Shown in pieces: positions 46,452 through 59,671 of a stretch of DNA of 64,000 nt (its first letter is position 1; every line of letters begins with the position of its first letter). The notes beneath the pieces are model-generated. The model was given only the letters and a program-made list of their open reading frames with translations, was not told where the DNA came from and ran no database searches. Where the stretch lies: NCBI GenBank assembly GCA_029779845.1, contig JAKOZT010000092.1, forward strand, positions 107,115 through 171,114, written 5' to 3'. This stretch comes from Pseudomonadota bacterium (GTDB lineage Bacteria > Pseudomonadota > Gammaproteobacteria > Burkholderiales > Burkholderiaceae_C). A program made the position numbers and the translations under genes.

Positions 46452-48110
46452 TTGAACTCGCCCAACCCCGCCCTCGTCACCCAGCGCGCCGCGCAGCGGC
46501 TGCCGCGAGTGGCGCTGCTGCTGTTCTGCGCGGCCTACGTGATGCCCGGCGTGTTCGGCCGCGACCCGTGGAAGAACGCCGACGTGGCCGCCTTCGGCCA
46601 CATGGCGGCCATCGCCGAAGGCCGCGCCGGCTGGTTCTCGCCGGCGCTGGCGGGGCTGCCGGCCGACGGCGCGCTGGCGCCCTACTGGCTCGGCGCGCTC
46701 TTCATCAAGGCGCTGCCCTGGCTCGATGCCGCGCTGGCCGCGCGCATCCCCTTCGCGCTGCTGCTGGTGGCGGTGCTGGTGTTCGCCTGGTACGCCACCT
46801 ACCACCTGGCGCGCACCGAGGCGGCACAGCCGCTGCCGTTTGCCTTCGGCGGCGAGGCGACGCCGGTGGACTACGCCCGCGCGGTGGCCGACGGCGCGGT
46901 GCTGGCGGTGATGGCCACGCTGGGCCTGCTGCAGCTCGGCCACGAGACCACGCCCGAGCTGGTGCAGCTGGTGGGCGCCACGCTGCTGCTGTACGCCCTC
47001 GCGGCGGCGCCGTTCCGGCGCGCGCGCGCGCGCATCGCCGCGCTGCTGTCGCTGCCCTTGATGGCGGCCAGCGGCGCGCCGGCCATCGCGACGGTGCTGG
47101 CCATCGTCGGCACGGCGACCTGCGCGAGGTCGGCCTATGCGCAGGTGCGCCGCACCGCGTGGTGGATCGCCGCGGCCGGCCTGATCGCCGTGGCAGTGGG
47201 CAGCGGGCTCGCCGCCTGGGCCTGGCGCGTCGCCGCGCCGGCGCAGCTCAACCCGCTGGGCACGCTGCGGCTGCTGGTTTGGTTCGGCTGGCCGGCCTGG
47301 CCGCTGGCGCTGTGGACGCTGTGGCGCTGGCGCGGCCATCTGCTGCACCGGCACATCGCGGTACCGCTGGGCATCGCGCTGACCGCCCTGGGCGGCTGCA
47401 TCGCGATGGGCGGCTCGGACCGCGCGCTGATGCTGGGCGTGCCCGCGCTGGCGGTGCTGGCCGCCTTCGCGCTGCCGACGCTGCAACGCAGCACCGCGGC
47501 GGCGATCGACTGGTTCTCGGTGTTCTTCTTCAGCTCGTGCGCGCTGGCGATCTGGGTGATCTACGCCGCGATGCAGACCGGCGTGCCGGCCAAGCCGGCC
47601 GCCAACGTGGCGCGCCTCGCGCCGGAGTTCGTGCCGAGCTTCTCGGCTTTCGCACTGGCCATCGCCGCGGCCGGCACGCTGGCCTGGGTCTGGCTGGTGC
47701 GCTGGCGCACCGGGCGGCACCGCCATCCGCTGTGGAAGAGCCTGGTGCTGCCGGCCGGCGGCGTGGCGGTGTGCTGGCTGCTGCTGATGACGCTGTGGCT
47801 GCCGCTGCTCGACCACGCGCGCAGCTACCGGCCGCTCTTGGCACGCATCGCCGAGCAGGTGCCGCGCGATGCCTGCATCGCCGCGCCGCAGGTGCCGCGC
47901 GCGCTGCTCGCCGCGCTGGAGGCCATGGGCGGATACCGCGTCGATGCGATCACGCCGGCCGCCACCACCCCCTGCGAGTACCTGCTCGTCTCGGCCACCG
48001 AGCGCCAGGGCCAGCCCGAGGTGGAAGGCTGGCAGGCGGTAGCGCGCATCCGCCGGCCGACCGATCGCAACGACTACACGCTGGTCTACCGGCGCGCCTC
48101 AGGGCGCTGA
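46452..48110 (+). CDS. polytopic membrane protein, ArnT/PMT glycosyltransferase-like
   Basis: About 552 residues with ten or more hydrophobic segments. GRDPWKNADVAAFGHMA near the start and the first periplasmic loop resemble GT-C enzymes of the ArnT/GT39 group, which use polyprenyl-phosphate sugars, but no catalytic residue can be assigned with confidence. There is no in-frame ATG near the N-terminus; TTG at 46452 (LNSPNP) or TTG at 46416 must start it. It follows the rpmE2 terminator and overlaps the phoR end by 12 bp. Confidence 0.7.
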   Translation: MNSPNPALVTQRAAQRLPRVALLLFCAAYVMPGVFGRDPWKNADVAAFGHMAAIAEGRAGWFSPALAGLPADGALAPYWLGALFIKALPWLDAALAARIPFALLLVAVLVFAWYATYHLARTEAAQPLPFAFGGEATPVDYARAVADGAVLAVMATLGLLQLGHETTPELVQLVGATLLLYALAAAPFRRARARIAALLSLPLMAASGAPAIATVLAIVGTATCARSAYAQVRRTAWWIAAAGLIAVAVGSGLAAWAWRVAAPAQLNPLGTLRLLVWFGWPAWPLALWTLWRWRGHLLHRHIAVPLGIALTALGGCIAMGGSDRALMLGVPALAVLAAFALPTLQRSTAAAIDWFSVFFFSSCALAIWVIYAAMQTGVPAKPAANVARLAPEFVPSFSAFALAIAAAGTLAWVWLVRWRTGRHRHPLWKSLVLPAGGVAVCWLLLMTLWLPLLDHARSYRPLLARIAEQVPRDACIAAPQVPRALLAALEAMGGYRVDAITPAATTPCEYLLVSATERQGQPEVEGWQAVARIRRPTDRNDYTLVYRRASGR

Positions 48111-49433
48111 AGCCCCTTCGCCCGCCGCGTGCACACGCACCGCCGGGAACACGATGCGAAAGCGCGAACCCTTGCCCGGCTCGCTGTCGATCTGCAGTTC
48201 GGCGCCATGCCGCTGCGCCACGTGCTTGACGATCGACAGCCCGAGCCCGGTGCCGCCGGTGTCGCGCGAGCGGCTGCCGTCGACGCGGTAGAAGCGCTCG
48301 GTCAGGCGCGGCAGGTGCTCGCGCGCGATGCCCACGCCGGTGTCGGTCACGCCGAGCACGCCGCTGCCGTCGGCTTGCGGCTGCCAGCTCACCGCGATGC
48401 GGCCGCCCTCGGGCGTGTAGCGCACCGCGTTGCCGACGAGGTTGTGGATCGCGCTGAGCAGCTCGCTCTGCGCGCCGGCGATCTCGACGCCGTTCGGCGC
48501 CGCGAACTCGATCACGTGCCGCCCGCCCGACAGCGCCCTCGCATCCGACTCCACCTGCGCCAGGAGCGGCGCCAGCGGCACCCAGCGGTCCGCCGCCGGA
48601 CGCGGGCTGCCTTCGAGCTGCGCGAGCGTCAGCAGGTCGCTCACCAGCGTCTGCATGCGCCGCGTCTGCTGCGTCATCAGCTCGAGCACGCGCCTGCGTT
48701 CCACTTCGGTGAGCGGCACGTTGCCCATCGTCTCGATGAAGCCCGCCAGCACCGTCAGCGGCGTGCGGATCTCGTGCGACACGTTGGCGACGAAGTCGCG
48801 CCGCATCGCCTCCTGGCGCTCGCGGTCGGTGATGTCCTGCGACAGCACCAGCGTCATGCCTTCGCCGTAGGCGCGCAGCAGCACCGACAGCGTGCCGTCG
48901 CCGCGCGGATTCGGGAAGCTCACCGGCTCGCCGGCGAAGCGCTCCTGCTGCAGATAGGCCACGAAGGCCGGCGAGCGCACGAGGTTGGTGACGCGCTGGC
49001 GCCGGTCGCGCTGCGGATCGAGCCCGAAGTGGTCGGCCGCGACGCTGTTGCACCAGACGATCTGCTCGGCCGCATCGAGGATCAGCACGCCGTTGGGCGA
49101 GGCCTCGATCGCCGAGAGGAACTGCTCCAGCCGCAGCCGCTCCTGCGCCAGCCCCTGCTCGCGCAGGCGGATCGAACGCTCGACGCGGTAGCCCAGTTCG
49201 CCCCAGAAGCCGGCGTCGCGCGGCGCCTGCTGCTCCTGGCTGCCGCGCAGCCACTCGATCAGCCGGTAGCCGCGCGCGGTGTCGAGCAGCGCCGCCAGCG
49301 CCACGCCGATCGCGCCGCCGGCGAGCACGCGCCACACCACGGTGTGCTCGACGTTCGACGCGACGTAGCCGAGAAAGCCGCCCGCCAGCATCGCCAGCAC
49401 GCCGGCGGCCAGGCGCGGCAGCAGCCAGTTCAT
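48099..49433 (-). CDS. phoR: phosphate regulon sensor histidine kinase
   Basis: 444 residues. Two N-terminal hydrophobic segments (about 7-28 and 33-50), a PAS domain around 105-200 (IEASPNGVLILDAAEQIVW), the H-box VSHEIRTPLTVLAGF near 218, and a HATPase domain with N, G1 (TDTGVGI) and G2 (GTGLGLSIVKHV) boxes. It phosphorylates PhoB under phosphate limitation and is silenced by PstSCAB-PhoU. Last gene of the operon, with an ATGA overlap to phoB. Confidence 0.96.
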   Translation of the reverse strand: MNWLLPRLAAGVLAMLAGGFLGYVASNVEHTVVWRVLAGGAIGVALAALLDTARGYRLIEWLRGSQEQQAPRDAGFWGELGYRVERSIRLREQGLAQERLRLEQFLSAIEASPNGVLILDAAEQIVWCNSVAADHFGLDPQRDRRQRVTNLVRSPAFVAYLQQERFAGEPVSFPNPRGDGTLSVLLRAYGEGMTLVLSQDITDRERQEAMRRDFVANVSHEIRTPLTVLAGFIETMGNVPLTEVERRRVLELMTQQTRRMQTLVSDLLTLAQLEGSPRPAADRWVPLAPLLAQVESDARALSGGRHVIEFAAPNGVEIAGAQSELLSAIHNLVGNAVRYTPEGGRIAVSWQPQADGSGVLGVTDTGVGIAREHLPRLTERFYRVDGSRSRDTGGTGLGLSIVKHVAQRHGAELQIDSEPGKGSRFRIVFPAVRVHAAGEGASAP

Positions 49434-50131
49434 GCCGAAGGCGCCGCCACCTGCTGCGTCAGCCGATAGCCGGCGCCGCGCACCGTCTCGACCATCTGCG
49501 CGCACTGCGCCGGCGCGAGCGCCTCGCGCAGCCGCTTGACGTGCACGTCGACCGTGCGCTCCTCGATGAAGACGTGGTCGCCCCAGACGCGGTCGAGCAA
49601 TTGCGCGCGGCTGTGCACGCGCTCGGGGTGCGTCATCAGGAAGTGCAGCAGGCGGAACTCGGTGGGGCCGAGCTTCAGCTCGACCTCGCCGCGCTGCACG
49701 CGCCGCGTCGAGGGGTCGAGCTTGAGCCCGCCGACCTCCACCGCCGAATCGAGCGCCTCCGGCGCCTTGCGGCGCAGCACCGCGCGGATGCGCGCCATCA
49801 GCTCGTTGGTGGAGAACGGCTTGGCGAGGTAGTCGTCGGCACCGGCGTCCAGGCCGGCGACCTTGTCGGATTCGTCGGCGCGCGCGGTCAGCATGATGAT
49901 CGGCAGCTCGCGCGTGCGCGCCTCGCCGCGCCAGCGCCGCGCCAGCGCGAGGCCCGATTGCCCGGGCAGCATCCAGTCGAGCAGCACCAGGTCGGGCAGC
50001 ACGCCGTCCACCGCCGCCTGCGCCTGTTCGGCGCTCGCGGCGAGCGTCACCTCGTGGCCCGCATGGCGCAGGTTCAGCAAGATCAGCTCGGCGATCGCCG
50101 CCTCGTCCTCGACCACCAGGACGGTGCTCAT
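49430..50131 (-). CDS. phoB: phosphate regulon response regulator
   Basis: 233 residues. Receiver domain with acidic pair E8-D9, phospho-acceptor Asp52 (LLDWMLPG), Thr in LTARAD and Lys in AKPF. A C-terminal OmpR/PhoB winged helix (LGPTEFRLLHFLMTHPERVHSR, ERTVDVHVKRLREAL) binds Pho boxes. It probably activates the pstS promoter at 54604-54659, forming a feedback loop. Confidence 0.97.
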   Translation of the reverse strand: MSTVLVVEDEAAIAELILLNLRHAGHEVTLAASAEQAQAAVDGVLPDLVLLDWMLPGQSGLALARRWRGEARTRELPIIMLTARADESDKVAGLDAGADDYLAKPFSTNELMARIRAVLRRKAPEALDSAVEVGGLKLDPSTRRVQRGEVELKLGPTEFRLLHFLMTHPERVHSRAQLLDRVWGDHVFIEERTVDVHVKRLREALAPAQCAQMVETVRGAGYRLTQQVAAPSA

Positions 50132-50835
50132 CGGACGATCGACTCCACGTTCTCGAGCGAGTTGTGCCGCACGTCGGTGCCCTTGACGATGTAGATGATC
50201 TGCTCGGCGAGGTTCTTCGCGTGGTCGCCGATGCGCTCGATCGCCTTGGCGACGAACACCAGGTCGATCGACGCCGAGATGGTGCGCGGATCTTCCATCA
50301 TGTAGGTGATCAGCTTGCGCATCAGGCCGTCGAATTCCTGGTCGATCTGGTTGTCGTCCTTGATGACTTCGAGCGCCTTCACCGGGTCGAGCCGCGCGAA
50401 GGCGTCCAGCGCCTTGCGCAGCGAGGCGGTGGCGAGGCTGGCTTCGAAGGATACGTCGCCGGCGGGCAGGCGCAACCGGCTCGACACGCCGGAGTTGATC
50501 AGCCGCTGCACCGTGCGGCCGATGCGCGCCGCCTCGTCGCCGACGCGCTCGAGGTTGCCGATGGTCTTGGAGATCGCGATCAAGAGGCGCAGGTCGCGTG
50601 CGGTCGGCTGGCGCCGCGCGATGATGGTCGAGAGGTCGCGGTCGATCTCGACTTCCATCTGGTTGACCAGCTCCTCCTGCCTCAGGACCTGCGTGGCGGT
50701 CTCGCCGCTGAAATTGACCAGCGCGTAGATCGCCTGCGCCACCTGCGATTCGGCCAGGCCGCCCATCTCCAGCACGCGCGTGGAGATGGCGCTGAGTTCG
50801 GCGTCGAACTGCGTCGACAGGTGTTTCTCGCTCAT
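50128..50835 (-). CDS. phoU: phosphate transport system regulatory protein
   Basis: 235 residues, all-helical, with the two PhoU repeats: [42 protein letters not shown] in the first and [26 protein letters not shown] in the second. The E/DxxxD metal-binding motifs are kept. It links PstB to PhoR to repress the regulon when phosphate is plentiful. ATGA overlaps on both sides. Confidence 0.96.
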   Translation of the reverse strand: MSEKHLSTQFDAELSAISTRVLEMGGLAESQVAQAIYALVNFSGETATQVLRQEELVNQMEVEIDRDLSTIIARRQPTARDLRLLIAISKTIGNLERVGDEAARIGRTVQRLINSGVSSRLRLPAGDVSFEASLATASLRKALDAFARLDPVKALEVIKDDNQIDQEFDGLMRKLITYMMEDPRTISASIDLVFVAKAIERIGDHAKNLAEQIIYIVKGTDVRHNSLENVESIVR

Positions 50836-51617
50836 CCGAATCTCCCGGTGATGTAGTCCTCGGTGTCCTTCTTCTTCGGCTTCATGAAGAGCTCGGCGGT
50901 CGGGCCGAATTCGATCAGGTCGCCGAGGTACATGTAGGCGGTGTAGTCGGACACGCGCGCCGCCTGCTGCATGTTGTGCGTGACGATGGCCACCGTGTAG
51001 TCGGCCTTCAGCTCGCCGATCAGCTCCTCGATCTTGCCGGTGGAGATGGGGTCCAGCGCCGAGCAGGGTTCGTCGAGCAGCAGCACCTCGGGCTTGATCG
51101 CGATGCCGCGCGCGATGCACAGGCGCTGCTGCTGGCCGCCGGACAGGCCCGAGCCGCTCTGGTCGAGCTTGTCCTTCACCTCGCTCCACAGCGCGGCCTT
51201 CTTCAGCGCCCATTCGACGCGCTCGTCCATCTCGACACGGGGCAGGTTCTCGAACAGCTTCACGCCGAAGGCGATGTTGTCGTAGATCGACATCGGGAAC
51301 GGCGTCGGCTTCTGAAAGACCATGCCGATCTTGGCGCGGATCAGGCTCACGTCGTGGCGCCGGTCGAGGATGTTCTCGCCGTCGAGCAGGATGTGGCCCT
51401 CGGCGCGCTGCTCGGGGTACAGTTCGAACATGCGGTTGAAGGTGCGCAGCAGCGTGCTCTTGCCGCAGCCCGACGGGCCGATGAAGGCGGTAACCTTTCG
51501 CTCGGGGATGTCGAGGTCGATGCGCTTGAGCGCATGGAAGCCGCCGTAGTAGAAGTTCAGGTCGCGCACCGAGATCTTCGCCTTCTCGGTCACGGGCAGG
51601 TCGACTCTTGCGTCCAT
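50832..51617 (-). CDS. pstB: phosphate ABC transporter ATP-binding protein
   Basis: 261 residues. Walker [10 protein letters not shown] near 48, Q-loop ([14 protein letters not shown]), signature [15 protein letters not shown], Walker [13 protein letters not shown] and the switch His in VTHNM. It powers PstAC and is part of the sensing complex. 10 bp separates it from pstA. Confidence 0.97.
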   Translation of the reverse strand: MDARVDLPVTEKAKISVRDLNFYYGGFHALKRIDLDIPERKVTAFIGPSGCGKSTLLRTFNRMFELYPEQRAEGHILLDGENILDRRHDVSLIRAKIGMVFQKPTPFPMSIYDNIAFGVKLFENLPRVEMDERVEWALKKAALWSEVKDKLDQSGSGLSGGQQQRLCIARGIAIKPEVLLLDEPCSALDPISTGKIEELIGELKADYTVAIVTHNMQQAARVSDYTAYMYLGDLIEFGPTAELFMKPKKKDTEDYITGRFG

Positions 51618-51627
51618 CGCTCGTTTC

Positions 51628-52494
51628 TCAATGCTTGTTGCGGAACAGCACGCGCGCCAGGATGTTCAGGCCCAGCACGCCCAGCGTGATCAGGAAGACG
51701 CCGGCCCAGGCCAGCTTCTGCCAGTTTTCGTAGGGGCTCATCGCGAACTTGAAGATCGTCACCGGCAGGCTGGCCATCGGCTCGCCCAGATCGCTGGTCC
51801 AGAACTGGTTCGACAGCGCGGTGAAGAGCAGCGGCGCGGTTTCCCCCGCGATGCGCGCCACCGCGAGCAGCACGCCCGTCACCACCCCGGCGCGCGCCGA
51901 CTTCAGCGTGATCCTGGTGATCACCTTCCACTTCGGCGTGCCCAGCGCGTAGGCCGCCTCGCGCAGCGCGTTCGGGATCAGCGCCAGCATGTTCTCGGTG
52001 GTGCGGATCACGACCGGGATCACGATCAGCGCCAGCGCCAGCACGCCGGCCCAGCCGGAGAAGGTCTTGAAGCGCGCCACCACCACCGCGTAGATGAACA
52101 GGCCGATCACGATCGACGGCGCCGACAGCAGGATGTCGTTGATGAAGCGCGTGGTCGCGCCCAGCCAGCCCTTCTGGCCGTATTCGGCGAGGTAGATGCC
52201 GGCCAGGATGCCGATCGGCGTGCCGATGAAGGTCGCCAGCGCCACCATCAGCAGCGAGCCGAAGATCGCGTTGGCCAGCCCGCCGCCCTCGGCCTGCGGC
52301 GCCGGCGTCATCTCGGTGAAGGTGGCCAGCGCGAGGCCGCCGACGCCCAGGCGCACCGTCTCGACCAGGATCCAGATCAGCCAGAACACGCCGAAGGCCA
52401 TCGCCGCGAGCGACAGCGCCAGCGCCAGCGCGTTGACGCGCTTGCGCGCGCGGTGCTTGGCGATGCGCACCGAGTCGAAGCCGGCGACGCTCAT
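51628..52494 (-). CDS. pstA: phosphate ABC transporter permease PstA
   Basis: 288 residues with six membrane segments. The EAA-like loop is [19 protein letters not shown], and [19 protein letters not shown] is typical. Inner-membrane channel half with PstC. ATGA overlap with pstC. Confidence 0.96.
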   Translation of the reverse strand: MSVAGFDSVRIAKHRARKRVNALALALSLAAMAFGVFWLIWILVETVRLGVGGLALATFTEMTPAPQAEGGGLANAIFGSLLMVALATFIGTPIGILAGIYLAEYGQKGWLGATTRFINDILLSAPSIVIGLFIYAVVVARFKTFSGWAGVLALALIVIPVVIRTTENMLALIPNALREAAYALGTPKWKVITRITLKSARAGVVTGVLLAVARIAGETAPLLFTALSNQFWTSDLGEPMASLPVTIFKFAMSPYENWQKLAWAGVFLITLGVLGLNILARVLFRNKH

Positions 52495-53513
52495 GAGCGC
52501 ACCCCCTCGCCCTTCTTCAGCCGCGCCAGCAGCAGCTTGGACAGCGACAGCACGACGAAGGTGATGAAGAACAGCACCAGCCCGAGGTAGATCAGCGACG
52601 CCTGGTGCAGCCCCTCGCCGGCCTCGGCGAATTCGTTGGCCAGCGCCGAGGTGATGCTGTTGGCGGCCTCGAACAGCGACAGCGAGTTCAGTTGGTTCAT
52701 GTTGCCGATCACGAAGGTGATGGCCATCGTCTCGCCGAGCGCGCGGCCCAGGCCGAGCATGATGCCGCCGATCACGCCGGTCTTGGTGTACGGCAGCACG
52801 ACGCGGTAGACCACCTCCCACGTCGTCGCGCCCAGGCCGTAGGCGGACTCCTTCAGCAGCGGCGGCGTGACCTCGAAAACGTCGCGCATCACCGCCGCGA
52901 TGAAGGGGATGATCATGATCGCCAGGATGATGCCGGCCGAGAGGATGCCGATGCCCACCGGCGGCCCCGAGACCAGCGCGCCGAGCACCGGCGTGCCGGC
53001 GAAGGCCGCCTGCAGCGGCTGCTGCACGAAGCGCGCGAGGATGGGGCCGAACACCAGCAGGCCCCACATGCCGTAGACGATCGACGGCACCGCCGCCAGC
53101 AGCTCGACGGCGATGCCCAGCGGTCGCTTGAGCCAGCCGGGCGACAGCTCGGTGAGGAACAGCGCGATGCCGAAGCTCACCGGCACCGCGATCAGCAGCG
53201 CGATCAGCGAGGTGGCGAGCGTGCCGTAGATCATCACCAGGCCGCCGTAGCGGTCCTGCACCGGATCCCACTCGCTGCGCCACAGGAACGACAGGCCGTA
53301 CTCGCGGATCGCCGGCGCGGCACCGACCACCAGCGAGGCGATGATGCCCGCCAGCAGCGCCAGCGTGAGCCAGGCCGCGCCCTGCGCCAGCGCGGCGAAC
53401 AGCGCGTCGGCGGCCTGCGAACCGGCGCGCCGAGCCGGCGGCGTATTGGCGGAGCCCATGCGGCGGATATCGTCCCCCTGCGGCGATGCCTCGGCGCTCA
53501 GGATGGCGCTCAT
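52491..53513 (-). CDS. pstC: phosphate ABC transporter permease PstC
   Basis: 340 residues, six main membrane segments, EAA loop [20 protein letters not shown], and [17 protein letters not shown]. The first 45 residues are polar; an internal ATG after RR (MGSANTP, 18 codons in) is an alternative start. It begins 25 bp after pstS. Confidence 0.95.
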   Translation of the reverse strand: MSAILSAEASPQGDDIRRMGSANTPPARRAGSQAADALFAALAQGAAWLTLALLAGIIASLVVGAAPAIREYGLSFLWRSEWDPVQDRYGGLVMIYGTLATSLIALLIAVPVSFGIALFLTELSPGWLKRPLGIAVELLAAVPSIVYGMWGLLVFGPILARFVQQPLQAAFAGTPVLGALVSGPPVGIGILSAGIILAIMIIPFIAAVMRDVFEVTPPLLKESAYGLGATTWEVVYRVVLPYTKTGVIGGIMLGLGRALGETMAITFVIGNMNQLNSLSLFEAANSITSALANEFAEAGEGLHQASLIYLGLVLFFITFVVLSLSKLLLARLKKGEGVRS

Positions 53514-53538
53514 GCTGCGTCGTCTCCGCGATTCTCGT

Positions 53539-54570
53539 TCACTTCAGGTTCGGCACCACCGGCTTGCCGGCGGCGTCGGCGATCTGCGCCCACTGCTTGC
53601 GCACCAGCGCCTTCACCGATTCGGGCAGCGGCACGTATTCCAGCTCGGCGGCCATCTTGTCGCCGCTCGTGTAGGCCCAGTCGAAGAACTTCAGCGACGC
53701 GGCGGCGCTGGCCGGCTTGTCCTGCACCTTGTGCATCAGGATGAAGGTTGCGCCGGTGATCGGCCACGAGTCCTTGCCGGGCTGCTCGGTCAGCACCTGG
53801 TAGAAGCTCCTGGCCCAGTCGGCGCCGGCCGCGGCGGCCTGGAAGGCGGCGTCGTCGGGCGCGACGAAGTTGCCGGCCGCGTTCTTCAGCAGCACGTGCG
53901 CCATCTTGTTCTGCTTCGCATAGGCGTATTCGACGTAGCCGATCGAGTTCGGCAGGCGCTGCACGTAGCTCGACACGCCCTCGTTGCCCTTGCCGCCGGC
54001 GCCGGTCGGCCAGTTCACCGCGGTGCCCTCGCCGACCTTGTCCTTCCACTCGGCGTTGGTCTTGGCGAGGTAGTTCGTGAAGATGAAGCTGGTGCCCGAA
54101 CCGTCGGCGCGGCGCACCACGGCGATGGCGGCATCCGGCAGCTTGACGCCGGGGTTCAGCGCGGCCAGCGCCGGGTCGTTCCACTTGGTCAGCTTGCCGA
54201 GGTAGATGTCGCCCAGCACCTGGCCGGTCAGGCGGATCTGCCCCGGCGCGATGCCCTGGATGTTGACCACCGGCACCACGCCGCCGATCACGGTGGGGAA
54301 CTGCAGCAGGCCGTCCTTGGCCAGTTCGTCGTCCTTCAGCGGCGCGTCGGAGGCACCGAAGTCGACCGTCTTGGCTTTGATCTGCTTGATGCCGGCGCCC
54401 GAGCCGACCGACTGGTAGTTGATCTGCGCGCCGGTCGCCTTGTGGTAGGCGTCGGCCCACTTGGCGTAGACGGGTGCCGGGAAGGAGGCGCCCGCGCCGG
54501 TGACGTTCTGGGCGCAGGCGAGGCCGGCGGCGGCGCTCAGCGTGGCGCCGATGACGAAGCGGAAGAGCAT
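53539..54570 (-). CDS. pstS: periplasmic phosphate-binding protein
   Basis: 343 residues with a signal peptide ([17 protein letters not shown]). Phosphate-binding motifs are [24 protein letters not shown] and [16 protein letters not shown]. It is the periplasmic receptor of the high-affinity Pst system. AAAGG lies nine bases before the ATG. It is the first gene of pstSCAB-phoU-phoBR, directly behind two Pho boxes. Confidence 0.97.
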   Translation of the reverse strand: MLFRFVIGATLSAAAGLACAQNVTGAGASFPAPVYAKWADAYHKATGAQINYQSVGSGAGIKQIKAKTVDFGASDAPLKDDELAKDGLLQFPTVIGGVVPVVNIQGIAPGQIRLTGQVLGDIYLGKLTKWNDPALAALNPGVKLPDAAIAVVRRADGSGTSFIFTNYLAKTNAEWKDKVGEGTAVNWPTGAGGKGNEGVSSYVQRLPNSIGYVEYAYAKQNKMAHVLLKNAAGNFVAPDDAAFQAAAAGADWARSFYQVLTEQPGKDSWPITGATFILMHKVQDKPASAAASLKFFDWAYTSGDKMAAELEYVPLPESVKALVRKQWAQIADAAGKPVVPNLK

Positions 54571-54603
54571 GGCTGACCTTTCATCGCTGTTGGTGTTGCC
54601 AGG

Positions 54604-54659
54604 ATGCTAGGCAGCGCTCATGACGCTTGTGTGACGGGAAGGTGTCGCGACCATGACGG
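54604..54659 (-). promoter_or_regulatory. tandem Pho boxes and -10 of the pst-pho operon
   Basis: On the minus strand four heptamers follow each other at exactly 11-bp steps: CCGTCAT (54659-54653), GCGACAC (54648-54642), CCGTCAC (54637-54631) and GCGTCAT (54626-54620), each resembling the PhoB half-site CTGTCAT with 4-bp spacers. This is two complete Pho boxes. Ten bases after the last repeat lies TAGCAT (54609-54604), a -10 at the spacing known for PhoB-activated promoters. The start site would be about 27 bp before pstS. Confidence 0.82.
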
Positions 54660-54668
54660 CCGCGGCGC

Positions 54669-56000
<1,332 letters not shown>

Positions 56001-56028
56001 CGTGGTTTCCTCCGCGCGCGATTCTCGG

Positions 56029-56859
56029 TCAGCCGCCCAGGCCGGCGGCCCCCCACACTTCGAGGGCGTCGCGCGTGGCCGCGACATCGTGCACACGCAC
56101 GATGCGCGCACCCTGCTGCACCGCGGCCAATGCCGCCGCGACGCTGGCGGCCAGCCGCTGCTCGACCGGCTTGCCGGTCACCGCGCCCAGCGTCGACTTG
56201 CGCGACCAGCCCAGCAGCAGCGGCCGCCCGAGCGCGAGCAGCTCGCGCTGGCGGCGCAGCAGTTCGAGGTTGTGGGCCACGCTCTTGCCGAAGCCGATGC
56301 CGGGGTCGAGCACGATGCGCTCGCCGGCGATGCCGCGCGCCTGCAGCGCTTCGAGCCGTTCGCGCAGGAAGTCCGACACCTCCGCCACCACATCGTCGTA
56401 GGCCGGGCGCTGCTGCATCGTCGCCGGGTCGCCGCGCATGTGCATCAGGCACACGCCGGCGTCGGGATGCGCCGCCACCGCCTCCAGCGCACCGGGCAGG
56501 CGCAGCGCGTTGATGTCGTTGACGATGTCGGCGCCGGCGTCCAGCGCGCGGCGCATCACCTCGGGCTTGACGGTGTCCACCGACACCGGCACGCCCAGCC
56601 TCAAGGCGCCTTCGAGCACCGGCAGCACGCGGCGCAGTTCTTCATCGAGCGGCACCGGCGCGGCGCCCGGGCGCGTCGACTCGCCGCCGATGTCGAGGAT
56701 GTGCGCGCCCTCGGCGAGCAGCGTCTCGCAGTGCGCCAGCGCGCGGCTGGCATCGTCGTGGCGTCCGCCGTCGGAGAAGGAGTCCGGCGTCACGTTGACG
56801 ATGCCCATCACCCGGGGCTGCGCGAGGTCGATTCGAAAACGCGTGGTCTGCCAGAACAT
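56029..56859 (-). CDS. folP: dihydropteroate synthase
   Basis: Joins p-aminobenzoate to the pterin diphosphate in folate synthesis; the target of sulfonamides. 276 residues. Signatures [47 protein letters not shown] and [10 protein letters not shown] are in order. Located between ftsH and glmM, separated from ftsH by a terminator. Confidence 0.97.
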   Translation of the reverse strand: MFWQTTRFRIDLAQPRVMGIVNVTPDSFSDGGRHDDASRALAHCETLLAEGAHILDIGGESTRPGAAPVPLDEELRRVLPVLEGALRLGVPVSVDTVKPEVMRRALDAGADIVNDINALRLPGALEAVAAHPDAGVCLMHMRGDPATMQQRPAYDDVVAEVSDFLRERLEALQARGIAGERIVLDPGIGFGKSVAHNLELLRRQRELLALGRPLLLGWSRKSTLGAVTGKPVEQRLAASVAAALAAVQQGARIVRVHDVAATRDALEVWGAAGLGG

Positions 56860-56874
56860 GCTCGTGCGGCTCGG

Positions 56875-56903
56875 AAAAGACGAACGGGGCCGCAGCCCCG
56901 TTC
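56875..56903 (-). terminator. intrinsic terminator between ftsH and folP
   Basis: On the minus strand GAACGGGGC, loop TGCG and GCCCCGTTC (56903-56882) form a perfect 9-bp stem followed by GTCTTTTCC. It should end or attenuate ftsH transcripts 30 bp before folP, so folP-glmM probably also has its own weak promoter or relies on read-through. Confidence 0.82.
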
Positions 56904-56933
56904 ATCGTCGATCGGATCGTGATCAGGCGCTGG

Positions 56934-58841
<1,908 letters not shown>

Positions 58842-58913
58842 CGCGGCTCCTTTTCCGGGGTCACGACAACGCGGCGGGCCAAATGCCACCGATTGCCGCG
58901 GTAGATGTGTGCG

Positions 58914-58919
58914 ATTTTA
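58914..58919 (-). promoter_or_regulatory. possible -10 of ftsH in the rlmE-ftsH spacer
   Basis: TAAAAT on the minus strand lies about 70 bp before the ftsH GTG in the 141-bp spacer. CTTGACT just before it could be part of a sigma-32-like -35, as ftsH is often a heat-shock gene, but the following -10 match is poor. Confidence 0.35.
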
Positions 58920-58982
58920 GTCGAGTCAAGGGCAGCACCCGCCGAAGTTTCACCCTGGAACGTCTGTGTGAATCGAGGCAAA

Positions 58983-59633
58983 TCAAGCACTTTTCAGACC
59001 GATGCCGACCAGAAAGGTTTCCGCCGACTTGTCGCGCGAGGCCTTGGGCTTGATCGGCTTGACGACGCGGAAGCGCTCCTTGAACAGCTTGACGAGCTGG
59101 CTGTAGCCGCTGCCGTGGAACACCTTGCACACCAGCGCACCCTCGGGCCTGAGGTGCGCCTGCGCGAACTCCACCGCCAGCTCGACGAGGTGGGAAATCC
59201 GCGCCGCGTCCGAGCTTTCGATGCCGGAGAGATTCGGCGCCATGTCCGACACCACCACGTCGACCGGCCGGCCGGCGACCGCGGCCTCCAGTTGGCGCAG
59301 CACGCTCTCCTCGCGGAAGTCGCCTTGCAGGAAGCTCACGCCCTCGATCGGCTCGAAGTCGAGGATGTCCAGCGCGATGATGGTGCCGTTCAGCGTCTGG
59401 CCGCCCTCTTTCGGCGCGAACTTGCGCCGCAGGTACTGGCTCCAGGCGCCGGGCGTCGCGCCCAGGTCGACCACCAGTTGCCCGGGCTTGATCAGGTGCA
59501 GCGTCTCGTCGATCTCCTTGAGCTTGTAGGCGGCGCGGGCGCGGTAGCCCTCCTTCTGCGCCAGCTTCACGTAAGGGTCGGTGAGGTGGTCGTGCAGCCA
59601 GGCCCGGTTGACCTTCTTGCTGCCCTTCTTCAT
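58983..59633 (-). CDS. rlmE: 23S rRNA 2'-O-ribose U2552 methyltransferase
   Basis: 216 residues (FtsJ/RrmJ). SAM motif [14 protein letters not shown] and the catalytic K-D-K-E tetrad: Lys38 in [10 protein letters not shown], Asp in VVSDMAPN near 128, Lys in VCKVFHG near 169 and Glu in SAETFLV near 205. It methylates U2552 in the A loop late in 50S assembly. Divergent from yhbY with 38 bp between, as in E. coli. Confidence 0.97.
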   Translation of the reverse strand: MKKGSKKVNRAWLHDHLTDPYVKLAQKEGYRARAAYKLKEIDETLHLIKPGQLVVDLGATPGAWSQYLRRKFAPKEGGQTLNGTIIALDILDFEPIEGVSFLQGDFREESVLRQLEAAVAGRPVDVVVSDMAPNLSGIESSDAARISHLVELAVEFAQAHLRPEGALVCKVFHGSGYSQLVKLFKERFRVVKPIKPKASRDKSAETFLVGIGLKSA

Positions 59634-59658
59634 GGCGTTGGAACTCTCATGTCGCGCG

Positions 59659-59665
59659 GATAATA
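59659..59665. promoter_or_regulatory. shared bidirectional -10 of rlmE and yhbY
   Basis: GATAATA reads GATAAT toward yhbY, ending seven bases before its ATG, and TATTAT toward rlmE, 26 bases before its ATG. One site can thus serve as -10 on both strands. Confidence 0.5.
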
Positions 59666-59671
59666 GGGCCC

